The translations under genes and the position numbers were made by a program. Under the pieces are notes generated by a model, which saw only the letters and a program-made list of their open reading frames with translations, did not search any database and was not told the origin of the DNA. Of a stretch of DNA of 64,000 bases, positions 34,592 to 43,188 are shown one piece after another; the first letter of the stretch is position 1, and every line of letters starts with the position of its first letter. The stretch is from Hyphomicrobium sp. (lineage in GTDB: Bacteria > Pseudomonadota > Alphaproteobacteria > Rhizobiales > Hyphomicrobiaceae): positions 215,092 to 279,091 of the forward strand of contig JALHOF010000002.1 of assembly GCA_022843145.1 (NCBI GenBank). The letters run 5' to 3'.

Positions 34592-35878
34592 TTATCTCTT
34601 TCCTGTCGCGCCGCTCGCGGGATTGTCGAGGCTGTCGGACCCTTCGAATTTGACCGACTGCAGGCCGAGCGCCGCGATTGCGCGTTCGAATTCCTTGGTT
34701 TGCGCGATCAGCGCTGAGATGCCGGCCTCGACCACGGCATTGCCCTCCTTGTTGCCCTCGCCGATCATCTGGTCGTAAGCCTCGATCGACTCGGCGCGGC
34801 GTTTCAAATCGCCAAACTTCACCAGCGTATCGGCCAGAGCCTTGCGCACCCGCTCGTCCGCCTCGCCGGACTTGGCCTTGACCAGATCGGAGACGCTCGG
34901 CCCCTGCACAGTTGTGCCATCGGTCCGTTTGTAGCGGCCGAGATAAACGTTCTCGATGCCGAGCACGTCGAAATAGTGGGAGTTGTGGGTGTTGTCGGAG
35001 AAGCAGTCGTGCTCCTCCTCGGGATCGTTGAGCAACAGCCCGAGCTTCATGCGCTCGCCCGCCAGCTCGCCGTAAGAAAGGCTTCCGAGACCGGTAAATA
35101 TCGCGATCAGCCCTTCGTTGTCGGACTTGGCGAGCAGCACTTTACGAGCCGCGCCCTTGTCCGTCCACTTCGCGACCATCTCGGTGAGATCGTCGACGAG
35201 CAGCGCCGTCGCCGTCTTGAGATAGGCCCCCCGGCGGTCGCAGTTCCCGTTTGTGCAGGCTCGGGTGTCGAAATCCGTCGCCGGACGCTTACCCGCGCCG
35301 GCGCCCGTGCCATTGAGGTCCTGCCCCCACAGCAGGAACTCTATGGCGTGATAGCCGGTCGCCACGTTGGCTTCGATCTTGTCCGCTTCGTGCAGCGTCG
35401 ACGACAGCAGCTTCTTGGTGATCCTGCTCGCGTCCACCGTCTTGCCAGCAACGACAAGTCGCTTGTTGGCAATTACGTTCGCCGCATAGAGCTTGTTGCT
35501 GTCGGACCCGGTGCCGTAACGCGTATCGACGTAGTCGATGAGCCCCTCGTCGAGCGGCCAGGCGTTCACTCTGCCCTCCCAGGCATCGACAAGCTTGTTG
35601 CCGAAACGGAACGCCTCGGTCTGCATGTAGGGCACGCGTGCGGCGAGCCAAGCCTTGCGGGCGGCGTCGAGTGTGGCGTCACTCGGCTTGGCCACCAGTG
35701 TATCGACAGCCTGGCCGAGGCTTCGAGCTGCCGCGAGCGAGTCGTCGTATGCGGCAAGCGCAATGTTAGCGTAGGCATCAATGACGGCGCGCGCCGTAGC
35801 CGCGTCTGCGCCGGATGGAGACGGCAAGAGCGACGCGAGCCCGACCGCTGCAGATAGCCAACGCCGCTTGGTGAACAT
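34592..35878 (-). CDS. Imelysin-family iron-regulated protein (first copy)
   Basis: A 428-residue secreted protein: signal peptide (KRRWLSAAVGLASLLPSPSGADA), then the imelysin/IrpA-like fold with the GxHxxE motif in GYHAIEFLLWGQDLNG. Further landmarks are RVNAWPLDEGLIDYVD and DDPEEEHDCFSDNTHN-like acidic surface (here NDPEEEHDCFSDNTHN). It is the promoter-proximal gene of the four-gene cluster, the same order as the Pseudomonas imelysin/DUF1111/DUF1513 set. ATG 35878 begins the signal peptide; an ATG 36 bp upstream is less likely. Confidence 0.92.
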   Translation of the reverse strand: MFTKRRWLSAAVGLASLLPSPSGADAATARAVIDAYANIALAAYDDSLAAARSLGQAVDTLVAKPSDATLDAARKAWLAARVPYMQTEAFRFGNKLVDAWEGRVNAWPLDEGLIDYVDTRYGTGSDSNKLYAANVIANKRLVVAGKTVDASRITKKLLSSTLHEADKIEANVATGYHAIEFLLWGQDLNGTGAGAGKRPATDFDTRACTNGNCDRRGAYLKTATALLVDDLTEMVAKWTDKGAARKVLLAKSDNEGLIAIFTGLGSLSYGELAGERMKLGLLLNDPEEEHDCFSDNTHNSHYFDVLGIENVYLGRYKRTDGTTVQGPSVSDLVKAKSGEADERVRKALADTLVKFGDLKRRAESIEAYDQMIGEGNKEGNAVVEAGISALIAQTKEFERAIAALGLQSVKFEGSDSLDNPASGATGKR

Positions 35879-36056
35879 GACCAATTTTTTCCGTCCTACA
35901 ATTGGATCAAGCATTCTTATGCGGCATCGGCAGACGATCCAGCAAGCCCGAGATGCGCGCCGCCGCGACCGGAATTGACGAGCGGCTTGAACGGGCGGCG
36001 TACCGGATCCAACAGCCTGCGCCGGCATATGCGGCGATCTATGCATCTGCTTAGGT

Positions 36057-36227
36057 TTACTTCGTCAGGATCAGCTTTCCGGCCGACGTGATCCGCAGCC
36101 GATAATCGTGACCATCGAGCTCGAGGACGGCTTCGCGGCATCCGCCGAGCAGGTCCCGCACGCTCAGCCGCGGTGGCATTGCCGGCGGCGCCAAGGCGGC
36201 TTTCAGCTTTTCGGACTTTTCGGTCAA
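36057..36227 (-). CDS. hemP: Hemin uptake protein HemP
   Basis: A 56-residue protein too short for many gene callers. RLSVRDLLGG, EAVLELDGHDYRLRITSAGKLILTK is the HemP signature up to its C-terminus. No upstream ATG is in frame (a stop codon lies two codons before), so TTG 36227 is the likely start; an internal ATG would lose 16 residues. HemP is a small conserved protein of heme and siderophore loci and reported as an iron-regulated activator in some alpha/betaproteobacteria. It is divergent from the TonB receptor gene. Confidence 0.85.
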   Translation of the reverse strand: MTEKSEKLKAALAPPAMPPRLSVRDLLGGCREAVLELDGHDYRLRITSAGKLILTK

Positions 36228-36283
36228 GGCGCATCATTCCTGTCGGGAGCGTGGCACCGGCACCACACGTCACACACTAACTA

Positions 36284-36360
36284 TACGAAGTTCGTAATGT
36301 ATTAGCGAGCCGCCGGCTCCGTCGTCAAATCTTATTATTGACAACGTTCGTATAGTTTCA
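36284..36360. promoter_or_regulatory. Divergent iron-regulated promoter region candidate
   Basis: The hemP-receptor intergenic DNA is AT-rich and contains a perfect palindrome TACGAA-G-TTCGTA (36284-36296). A second copy of its half, TTCGTATAGT (36347-36356), is the inverse of ACTATACGAA at 36279-36288. A TTGACA hexamer lies at 36338-36343. Such inverted sites between two iron genes are natural binding places for Irr, Fur or RirA, but none of their published consensus sequences matches exactly. Confidence 0.5.
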
Positions 36361-36456
36361 GAGGTTGCCACGGCGATCAACCGGCAGCCACGCGTTCCTT
36401 GCCCAGCCACCCACTGACGCAACTCACTGAATAGTTAGCGTTCCAAGGGGGAACTC

Positions 36457-38913
36457 ATGTCGGCAGGAAAGCGGCCCGCGTCGCTGCGGGACAGAATTCG
36501 CATCGGCTCATGCATCGAAACGCGCGACGAGCGCAAGAGGACCAGCACGGTAGCCATGGCTTGCATCGCCGTATCAGTGGCAGCACCGGCAATGGCGCAA
36601 ACCAGCCAGCAGGGAGCGCCTGTCGCTGCCTCGCCAACTGCGACTGGGGCACCCGTAACGCCGCTTCCGGCGCTGAAGGTCGAGACGGCGACGCAAAAGG
36701 CGAAAGCCACCAAGCCTACTCCAAAAAGGGCGTCCAGGCCCGCACCCAAGTCCGAACCCGTCCAGCAGGCGTCCGAGCCGATCCCCGAGCAAGCCGCAAG
36801 CGGCGGGGTCGCGCCCGGCGGCAATCCCTATGCGGACCCCGACGCGGCCTACAAGGTCGACAAAGCTTCGGGCACCAAGCTGACCGAGCCGCTGCTCGAC
36901 ACGCCGCGCACGGTGACCACGATCTCGAAGGAAGTGCTGGAAGACAAGCAGGCCACATCAATCCGGGAGCTGGCACGGACGACGCCCGGCGTCACACTCG
37001 GAACCGGCGAGGGCGGTAACGCATTCGGTGACGTGCTGTTCATTCGCGGCTTCCGCGCCACGAGCGACGCCTACATCGACGGCGTGCGCGATCCGAGCGT
37101 GTCGGTGCGCGAGAACTTCATGACCGAGCAGGTCGAAATCCTCAAAGGTCCGAGCGCGACCATCGGCGGGCGCGGCACCACGGGCGGCGCCATCAACCTC
37201 GTCACCAAGAAGCCGCAGGACCAGAACTTCGGCGTGCTGTCGACAACGGTCGGCACGGATTCGACAAAGCGCGTGACGGCGGACGTCAACCAGGTGATCG
37301 ATCCGACGCTGTCGGTGCGGGCGAATGCGATGTGGCAGGACGCTGGCGTCGCGGGTCGAGACGACGTGTTCGACGACCGCTGGGGCGGCGCGTTCGCAGC
37401 AGCATGGAAGCCGGTCTCGGCATTCAAGCTGACCGCGGAGTATTATCACCTCCAACTCGACCAGATGCCGGATTGGGGCGTTCCTTGGAACTCGGTTGCG
37501 AGAAAGCCCTTCACCGAGACGGGCGTCCGCCGCGACACGTTCTATGGCGTGACAGATCGTGATTTCCAGGAAGGCGAACAGGATATCGGGACGTTGACGG
37601 CCGAGGTTCAGCTCGCGCCGGGGACGCTGCTCACCAACAAGCTGCGCATGGGCAAGACGGTGTTCGGGTATGTCGTGAGCGCACCGGAGCGTGCGGTGAT
37701 CACCAACCCGGATCCGGATCTGTGGACTGTCACCTCGGCACCCAAGAGCCGGCACCAGACCAACGAGATCCTCGCCAACCAGACCGATATCAAAACGGAA
37801 TTCAACACCGGCGGCGCCAAGCACACGCTCGTCGCCGGCATCGAAGTGAGCAAGGAGGAGGTCTCGCGCGACACCTTCCGCGGGCTCGACACCGAGAGTT
37901 TCGTCGTCGGTAACATTCCGGGCTGCTCGGTGTCGATCTTTAGGCCCGATACGTCCGGATGCTGGGACAGCGCCACGGACCGGCTGGTGCGAGCGAACAA
38001 TCCGGTCCTCGTCGAGGTCGCGACCAAGAGCGCCTACATTCTCGATACGATCAAGCTCACCCCACAATGGATCGTGACCGGCGGAGTGCGCATCGACGAT
38101 TACACGATCGAACTCGACCAGAATGCGGGCGCGACCCATCTCGAGCGCCACGACACGATGATCAACTACAACGGCGGTATTACCTGGAAGCCGCTGCCCA
38201 ACGGCAGCGTCTACGCCTCGATCGGCACGTCGACCAACCCGGTCGGACAGGAACTCGACGCGGGTGGCGACGACTACGGCGGTTTCACCGCGCGATCACA
38301 GGTATTGGCGCCGGAGAAGAACACCGCGATCGAGATCGGCACCAAGTGGGAGCTGTTCGACCGCAACTTGCTCGTCACCGCGGCGCTGTTCCAGACCACC
38401 AAGGCGAATGCGCGCGAGGGCGTCGGCGCGGGCGCGGCAGCACAGTTGCTCGACACTGGCGAATACCGCGTCCGCGGCGTGGAACTCGGCTTTGCCGGCA
38501 ACTTGACGAGCGCGTTGAGCCTTTACGGCGGCGCGGTGTTCATGGACTCGGAGATCACCAAGTCGAGCGTTGCGGCGAACCTGGGCAAGGACTTCGCCAA
38601 CATCGCGCACACCACGTTCAACCTGATGGCCAAATACAAACTGACCGACAGGCTGACGATCGGTGGCGCGGCGACGTATGCAGGCGAGCTCCAGGGCAGC
38701 ACGTTCGCGGCGACCAACGGCAACATCCTGCCGAGCCATTGGCGGTTCGATGCGCTGGCAGAATTCGAGGTCTCAAAACACATGGACCTGCAGCTCAACG
38801 TCATCAACATCACTGACGAGGTCTACTACGACGCGTTCTACCGCAGCGGCGCGCCCTACGTTTACATCGCCCCGGGCCGAGCGGCCTACCTGACGGCGCG
38901 GTTCAAGTATTGA
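36457..38913 (+). CDS. TonB-dependent catecholate siderophore receptor (Fiu-like)
   Basis: An 818-residue outer-membrane receptor. The signal segment is late (MACIAVSVAAPAMAQ, about 34-48), followed by a Pro/Ala/Lys-rich stretch. The plug domain starts near residue 135 (LLDTPRTVTTISKEVLEDKQATSIRELARTTPGV...), and the 22-strand barrel ends in the required aromatic residue (YLTARFKY). Pairing with piuC downstream is typical of Fiu/PiuA receptors for catecholate siderophores. Energy comes from the ExbB-ExbD-TonB genes in the same run. Confidence 0.93.
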   Translation: MSAGKRPASLRDRIRIGSCIETRDERKRTSTVAMACIAVSVAAPAMAQTSQQGAPVAASPTATGAPVTPLPALKVETATQKAKATKPTPKRASRPAPKSEPVQQASEPIPEQAASGGVAPGGNPYADPDAAYKVDKASGTKLTEPLLDTPRTVTTISKEVLEDKQATSIRELARTTPGVTLGTGEGGNAFGDVLFIRGFRATSDAYIDGVRDPSVSVRENFMTEQVEILKGPSATIGGRGTTGGAINLVTKKPQDQNFGVLSTTVGTDSTKRVTADVNQVIDPTLSVRANAMWQDAGVAGRDDVFDDRWGGAFAAAWKPVSAFKLTAEYYHLQLDQMPDWGVPWNSVARKPFTETGVRRDTFYGVTDRDFQEGEQDIGTLTAEVQLAPGTLLTNKLRMGKTVFGYVVSAPERAVITNPDPDLWTVTSAPKSRHQTNEILANQTDIKTEFNTGGAKHTLVAGIEVSKEEVSRDTFRGLDTESFVVGNIPGCSVSIFRPDTSGCWDSATDRLVRANNPVLVEVATKSAYILDTIKLTPQWIVTGGVRIDDYTIELDQNAGATHLERHDTMINYNGGITWKPLPNGSVYASIGTSTNPVGQELDAGGDDYGGFTARSQVLAPEKNTAIEIGTKWELFDRNLLVTAALFQTTKANAREGVGAGAAAQLLDTGEYRVRGVELGFAGNLTSALSLYGGAVFMDSEITKSSVAANLGKDFANIAHTTFNLMAKYKLTDRLTIGGAATYAGELQGSTFAATNGNILPSHWRFDALAEFEVSKHMDLQLNVINITDEVYYDAFYRSGAPYVYIAPGRAAYLTARFKY

Positions 38914-38963
38914 ACCGGAACACGACACGAGCGGTCGGCTTCGGCCGGATGCAATGTCGATCT

Positions 38964-39001
38964 GAGCCTGTCTGCGGATCACTAGCCCCGCAGGCAGGCT
39001 C
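38964..39001 (+). terminator. Long hairpin between receptor gene and piuC
   Basis: Arms GAGCCTGTCTGCGG and CCGCAGGCAGGCTC (one G-T pair) form a 14-bp stem with a 10-nt loop. There is no U-run and it ends 20 bp before the piuC ATG, so it could attenuate transcription, set the receptor:PiuC ratio or stabilise the receptor mRNA. Confidence 0.6.
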
Positions 39002-39021
39002 GATGATTTTCGGAGAGCAGA

Positions 39022-39705
39022 ATGCTGGTGTGCATTCCAGAGGTCTTGACCAAGGATGAAGTCGCCGCAATTCGCAGCGAGCTGGACGCGGCGAAGTGGG
39101 AGAGCGGCCTTAAGACCGCCGGACCGCAGGCGGCGCTGGTCAAGAATAACCGACAGCTTCCGCCTGGATCATCCCTGGCGGATAAGCTCGGCGACCGCGT
39201 GCTCGAAGGACTGTCGCGAAATCCCATTTTCATGTCTGCCGCACTGCCGCTCAAGATCCTGCCGCCGATGTTCAACAGCTATGCTGGCGGCGAAAGTTTC
39301 GGCGTCCACGTCGACAATGCCATCCGCGTCGTGCCGGGCACGCCGGTACGCGTTCGCACCGATCTGTCATGCACGCTGTTTCTATCCGATCCTGAGGACT
39401 ACGACGGCGGTGAGCTCGTGGTGGAGGGGTACTACGGCGCACAGGAGGTCAAGCTCCCGGCCGGCGATCTGGTTCTTTATCCGTCGACCAGTCTGCACAA
39501 GGTCGAGCCGGTGACGCGGGGCGAGCGTGTCGCGTCATTCTTCTGGCTGCAGAGCATGATCCGCGACGATCAACACCGCTCGCTGTTATTCGACCTGGAT
39601 CAGACCATTCAGGAACTGGGCGCAGAGGTCGGCGCCGATCACTCCGCGGCAGTGAGGCTGACAGGCATCTATCACAACCTGATCCGTGCGTGGGCCGATA
39701 CCTGA
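39022..39705 (+). CDS. piuC: PKHD-type Fe(II)/2-oxoglutarate dioxygenase (PiuC/YbiX)
   Basis: A 227-residue non-heme iron dioxygenase. The HxD part of the iron site is FGVHVDNAI, the distal His is in [15 protein letters not shown], and the 2-oxoglutarate-binding Arg follows. [15 protein letters not shown] and [11 protein letters not shown] are typical of YbiX/PiuC. These proteins are encoded next to Fiu-like receptors and are thought to process imported catechol siderophores or conjugates. Length is standard. Confidence 0.95.
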   Translation: MLVCIPEVLTKDEVAAIRSELDAAKWESGLKTAGPQAALVKNNRQLPPGSSLADKLGDRVLEGLSRNPIFMSAALPLKILPPMFNSYAGGESFGVHVDNAIRVVPGTPVRVRTDLSCTLFLSDPEDYDGGELVVEGYYGAQEVKLPAGDLVLYPSTSLHKVEPVTRGERVASFFWLQSMIRDDQHRSLLFDLDQTIQELGAEVGADHSAAVRLTGIYHNLIRAWADT

Positions 39706-39725
39706 TCGGGACGCGCGGTGCATCT

Positions 39726-40676
39726 ATGAGGGGAACGAGGCTGGTGAACTGGATTATAAAAGCTGTAACCGTGATCGCGATGCTGGCTGCCGTGGCCATT
39801 GTCGATGCTGGCGAACGTTCGGCTTGGGCGCAGGGCTCCGAGGCGCCTGCTAGCTCTCCCTCCGCGATCACGCCGACCTCGCCGCCATCATCGTCTGACA
39901 CGGCCCCGATCGCCGCCTCACCTTTGCCTGCTGCCGCACCCGCGGCGTCGAAGCCGCCCGGCATTGCGCGCGAGCATCTCCCGCACGAGTTGTCGCCGTG
40001 GGGCATGTTCCTCGCCGCCGACACGGTGGTGAAGGGCGTGATGATCTTCCTCGCGCTGGCGTCCGTCCTGGTGTGGTCGGCGTGGATCGGCAAGCACATT
40101 CAACTCTCGCTCGCGCGGAGGACGCTGCACAGGCGCACGACTGAGCTGATCGACGCGCCGTCGCTGCACGCGGTCGCAGCCTCGATGCGCGACGCGCGCG
40201 ATGCGGCCGCGATGATGGTGACGGCGGCGCGCGACGAGATCGAGCGTTCCGATCATGGCACGCTTTCGGCCACGGGCATCAAGGAGCGCATCGGCTCGCA
40301 GCTCGGGCGCATCGAGGCGGGCGCCAGCCGGGCCATGACGACGGGCACCGGACTCCTCGCCACGATTGGCGGCACAGCGCCCTTCATCGGCCTCTTCGGC
40401 ACGGTGTGGGGCATCATGAACAGCTTCATAGGCATATCGAAGGCGCAGACGACCAACCTCGCCGTCGTCGCGCCGGGCATCGCGGAAGCACTTCTCGCAA
40501 CCGCCATCGGCCTCGTCGCCGCCATCCCGGCGGTGATATTCTACAACCAGCTCGCGCGCGCCATAACCGGCTACAAAGCCGGCCTCGCCGACGCAGCCGC
40601 GGCCGTCGAGCGTCTCGCCTCGCGCGATCTCGACCGCCATGCCGTCGCAGCGCGCACGCTCAGAGCGGCGGAGTAG
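39726..40676 (+). CDS. exbB: TonB-system energizer ExbB
   Basis: A 316-residue inner-membrane proton-channel subunit. The N-terminus has a signal-like helix plus a Ser/Pro/Ala-rich periplasmic stretch (long-type ExbB), then three membrane helices: [20 protein letters not shown], the conserved [26 protein letters not shown] and [20 protein letters not shown]. The start ATG 39726 lies 21 bp after piuC; the upstream GTG 39690 would overlap it. It works with ExbD and TonB. Confidence 0.95.
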   Translation: MRGTRLVNWIIKAVTVIAMLAAVAIVDAGERSAWAQGSEAPASSPSAITPTSPPSSSDTAPIAASPLPAAAPAASKPPGIAREHLPHELSPWGMFLAADTVVKGVMIFLALASVLVWSAWIGKHIQLSLARRTLHRRTTELIDAPSLHAVAASMRDARDAAAMMVTAARDEIERSDHGTLSATGIKERIGSQLGRIEAGASRAMTTGTGLLATIGGTAPFIGLFGTVWGIMNSFIGISKAQTTNLAVVAPGIAEALLATAIGLVAAIPAVIFYNQLARAITGYKAGLADAAAAVERLASRDLDRHAVAARTLRAAE

Positions 40677-40680
40677 CACC

Positions 40681-41178
40681 ATGGCCGGACGCATCGGGCG
40701 CGACGACGACGAGCTGGTCGAGACCCACGAAATCAACGTGACGCCATTCATCGACGTCGTGCTCGTGCTGCTCATCATCTTCATGGTTGCCGCGCCGCTG
40801 TCGACCGTCGACGTGCCGGTCGAGTTGCCGGTGGCGGTTGCGCAACCCGCGCCGCGTCCCGACAAGCCGGTCTACGTGACGATGAAGGCGGATCTCACGC
40901 TCGCCGTGGGTGAGAGCCCGGTCGCGCGCGAAGGCCTGGCGCAGGCGCTCGACATCGCGACAAAGATCCGTCGTGACACTCGGCTCTATCTGCGCGCCGA
41001 CAAGTCGGTGCCTTATGGCGAGCTGATGCGGACGCTGAACGAGCTGCGCGCCGGCGGCTACCTCAAGGTCGGCCTCGTCGGGCTCGAAGGAACCGACGCC
41101 GCCGCAACAGCCGCTATGGGCATGTCGCTGCCGCCCGTGTCCGCAACCCCGGCCGCCGCGCCCGCGAGCCCGCCATGA
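40681..41178 (+). CDS. exbD: ExbD biopolymer transport protein
   Basis: A 165-residue single-pass membrane protein: cytoplasmic EINVTPFIDVVLVLLIIFMVAAPL with the essential proton-carrying Asp in the helix, then the periplasmic domain (YLRADKSVPYGELMRTLNELRAGG). It forms the proton-driven stator with ExbB. It begins 5 bp after exbB and overlaps tonB by 4 bp. Confidence 0.96.
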   Translation: MAGRIGRDDDELVETHEINVTPFIDVVLVLLIIFMVAAPLSTVDVPVELPVAVAQPAPRPDKPVYVTMKADLTLAVGESPVAREGLAQALDIATKIRRDTRLYLRADKSVPYGELMRTLNELRAGGYLKVGLVGLEGTDAAATAAMGMSLPPVSATPAAAPASPP

Positions 41179-41993
41179 TCTACACGTTCGAGGACCGGAG
41201 CGCGGGGATCAGACGGCGGCTCTTGGCTTTCACCTTAGGCCTCATGTTGCACGCCGGGGCGATCTACGCCGCGCTCGCACCGAGCGATCAACCGATCGAG
41301 GAGTTCGACGACGCGAGCGGCCCGATAGCGATCGAGCTTGCGCCGATGGCAGTGGCGCCACCGTCCGAGAAGCTCGACCTTCCGGTCGGCCCGCGTGCCG
41401 AGGAGACCCCGCCCGCGCCATTGACGCCGCAGAAGACCGAGGTCGCCAAAGCCGAGGAAGCGCCCGCGCTGCCGACGACGCCTTACGAGCCCGACGATCC
41501 GGAATTGAGGATGGCGAAGCCCAATCCCGTTCGCAACGATAACGAGCAGGTGACGGACGACACCGCCGTCGAGAAAGTCGAGCAGCCTTCGGTGGCGCCC
41601 GCGATGGCGGTTCCGGAGACGACAGCCCCGCCGCCGGCCGACGCGCCGCCGGCACCCGTCGCCGCCGCGCAGCAGATCGGCATGTCGGAGAGCGACAAGA
41701 AAATCGTCGCGCGCTGGCAGCGGCAGGTTGTCGTCCACCTCAACCAGTTCAAGCGTTACCCGGCGGATGCCCGCCGCCGTCGCGACCAAGGCGACGTCCA
41801 CCTCGCATTTACGATTGATCGCAGTGGCCGCGTGATGGCGCGCGATCTCCGCAGCGGGTCGGGATCGGCCTCACTCGACGCCGCCGCCCTCGAACTGCTG
41901 GAGCGCGCCGCGCCGCTACCGCAGCCGCCGCCGCAGATCGCCGGCGCAGCGGTCGAGCTGAGCCTGCCCGTCGAATACCGGATGAAAGATTGA
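41175..41993 (+). CDS. tonB: TonB family protein
   Basis: A 272-residue energy-transducing protein: short cytoplasmic start, one N-terminal membrane helix (LLAFTLGLMLHAGAIYAAL with the conserved His), a long Pro/Glu/Ala-rich periplasmic spacer (about 45-165), and the C-terminal TonB domain (HLNQFKRYPADARRRRDQGDVHLAFTIDRSGRV...SGSASLDAAALELLERAAPLPQPP). The 4-bp ATGA overlap shows translational coupling to exbD. Confidence 0.94.
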   Translation: MIYTFEDRSAGIRRRLLAFTLGLMLHAGAIYAALAPSDQPIEEFDDASGPIAIELAPMAVAPPSEKLDLPVGPRAEETPPAPLTPQKTEVAKAEEAPALPTTPYEPDDPELRMAKPNPVRNDNEQVTDDTAVEKVEQPSVAPAMAVPETTAPPPADAPPAPVAAAQQIGMSESDKKIVARWQRQVVVHLNQFKRYPADARRRRDQGDVHLAFTIDRSGRVMARDLRSGSGSASLDAAALELLERAAPLPQPPPQIAGAAVELSLPVEYRMKD

Positions 41994-41995
41994 GC

Positions 41996-43141
41996 ATGTC
42001 TATCGGCGGCAACGGCAGCGGCGGAATAGGAGCGCTCCCTCTCGTATGCCTTGCCGACTACGAGTCGGCTGCAGCGCGCATGCTCGATGCCAACGCGTGG
42101 GCCTACGTGTCCGGTGGCGCCGCCGACGAGATCACGATGCGGTGGAACCGCGAGGCGTTCGATCGCCGCGCGCTTCTCCCGCGCGTTCTGGCCTCCGATC
42201 CCGCCCGCCCGGGACATACCCGCATCACACTCCTGGCCCGCGAGCGTGCGCATCCCATCCTCGTGGCTCCCATAGCCTTCCAGAAACTCGCACATCCCGA
42301 CGGCGAGCTGGCGGCGGCAATCGCTGCCGCTGCGCAGGACGCCGTGATGGTGACGAGCTCGTCGGCGAGCGCGCGTATCGAGGACATTGCCGCGATCGGC
42401 AATGCGGGACACTGGTTCCAGCTCTATATGCAGGCCGAGCGGCAATCCACCCTGCGTCTCCTGCGCCGCGCCGAGGAGGCGGGCTGCGAGGCGATCGTCG
42501 TGACTGTCGATGCACCGGTCAACGGCGTGCGGAACCGAGAGCACCGGGCGGGGTTCACGCTTCCGCCCGGCATCCGTGCTGAGAACCTCGTGGATCTTCC
42601 GTCCTCGCCAGCGGCGAGCCTCCGCGACGGTGGCAGCGCCGTGTTCGAACATTTCATGGCGCAGGCACCCTCGTGGCGCGATATCGCGTGGCTGATTGCG
42701 GAGGCGCGCCTTCCCGTGCTGCTGAAGGGCATTTTGCATCCCGACGACGCCGGCCGCGCCATCGAGAACGGGGCGGCCGGCATCATTGTCTCCAACCACG
42801 GCGGCCGCACTCTCGATACGGCAATCGCAACGCTCGACGCTTTGCCGGCGATTGCCGAGCGCTGTGCCGGCCGCGTCCCCGTCCTGATCGACGGCGGCAT
42901 GCGCCGCGGCACCGACATTTTGAAAGCGATCTCTCTTGGCGCAACTGCCGTCCTCGTCGGGCGCCCGATCATCCATGGCCTCGCCGTTGCGGGCGCACAC
43001 GGCGCCTCGCACGTCCTGCGCCTATTGCGCGACGAACTCGAGATCGCCATGGCGCTGACCGGCGTGTCCCGGATCACGGAAATCGGACCGAGCTTGCTCT
43101 GGTCTGGGGCACCGCCTTCACCTGAGCCGAGCCTGCGCTAA
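41996..43141 (+). CDS. FMN-dependent alpha-hydroxy-acid oxidase/dehydrogenase
   Basis: A 381-residue TIM-barrel flavoprotein of the glycolate/lactate oxidase family. YVSGGAADEITMRWNREAFDR, the catalytic SNHGGRTLDTAIATLDALP (His/Arg), VLIDGGMRRGTDILKAISLGA and VGRPIIHGLAVAG are diagnostic. It oxidises a 2-hydroxy acid to the keto acid, giving either H2O2 or electrons to the respiratory chain. It follows tonB within 3 bp, so it belongs to the iron operon; a substrate such as a hydroxycarboxylate siderophore part is speculation. Confidence 0.93.
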   Translation: MSIGGNGSGGIGALPLVCLADYESAAARMLDANAWAYVSGGAADEITMRWNREAFDRRALLPRVLASDPARPGHTRITLLARERAHPILVAPIAFQKLAHPDGELAAAIAAAAQDAVMVTSSSASARIEDIAAIGNAGHWFQLYMQAERQSTLRLLRRAEEAGCEAIVVTVDAPVNGVRNREHRAGFTLPPGIRAENLVDLPSSPAASLRDGGSAVFEHFMAQAPSWRDIAWLIAEARLPVLLKGILHPDDAGRAIENGAAGIIVSNHGGRTLDTAIATLDALPAIAERCAGRVPVLIDGGMRRGTDILKAISLGATAVLVGRPIIHGLAVAGAHGASHVLRLLRDELEIAMALTGVSRITEIGPSLLWSGAPPSPEPSLR

Positions 43142-43188
43142 TTCGAGGCGCGACGCGCATGGCGACACTCGCGACTGCGGCAGCCCAA

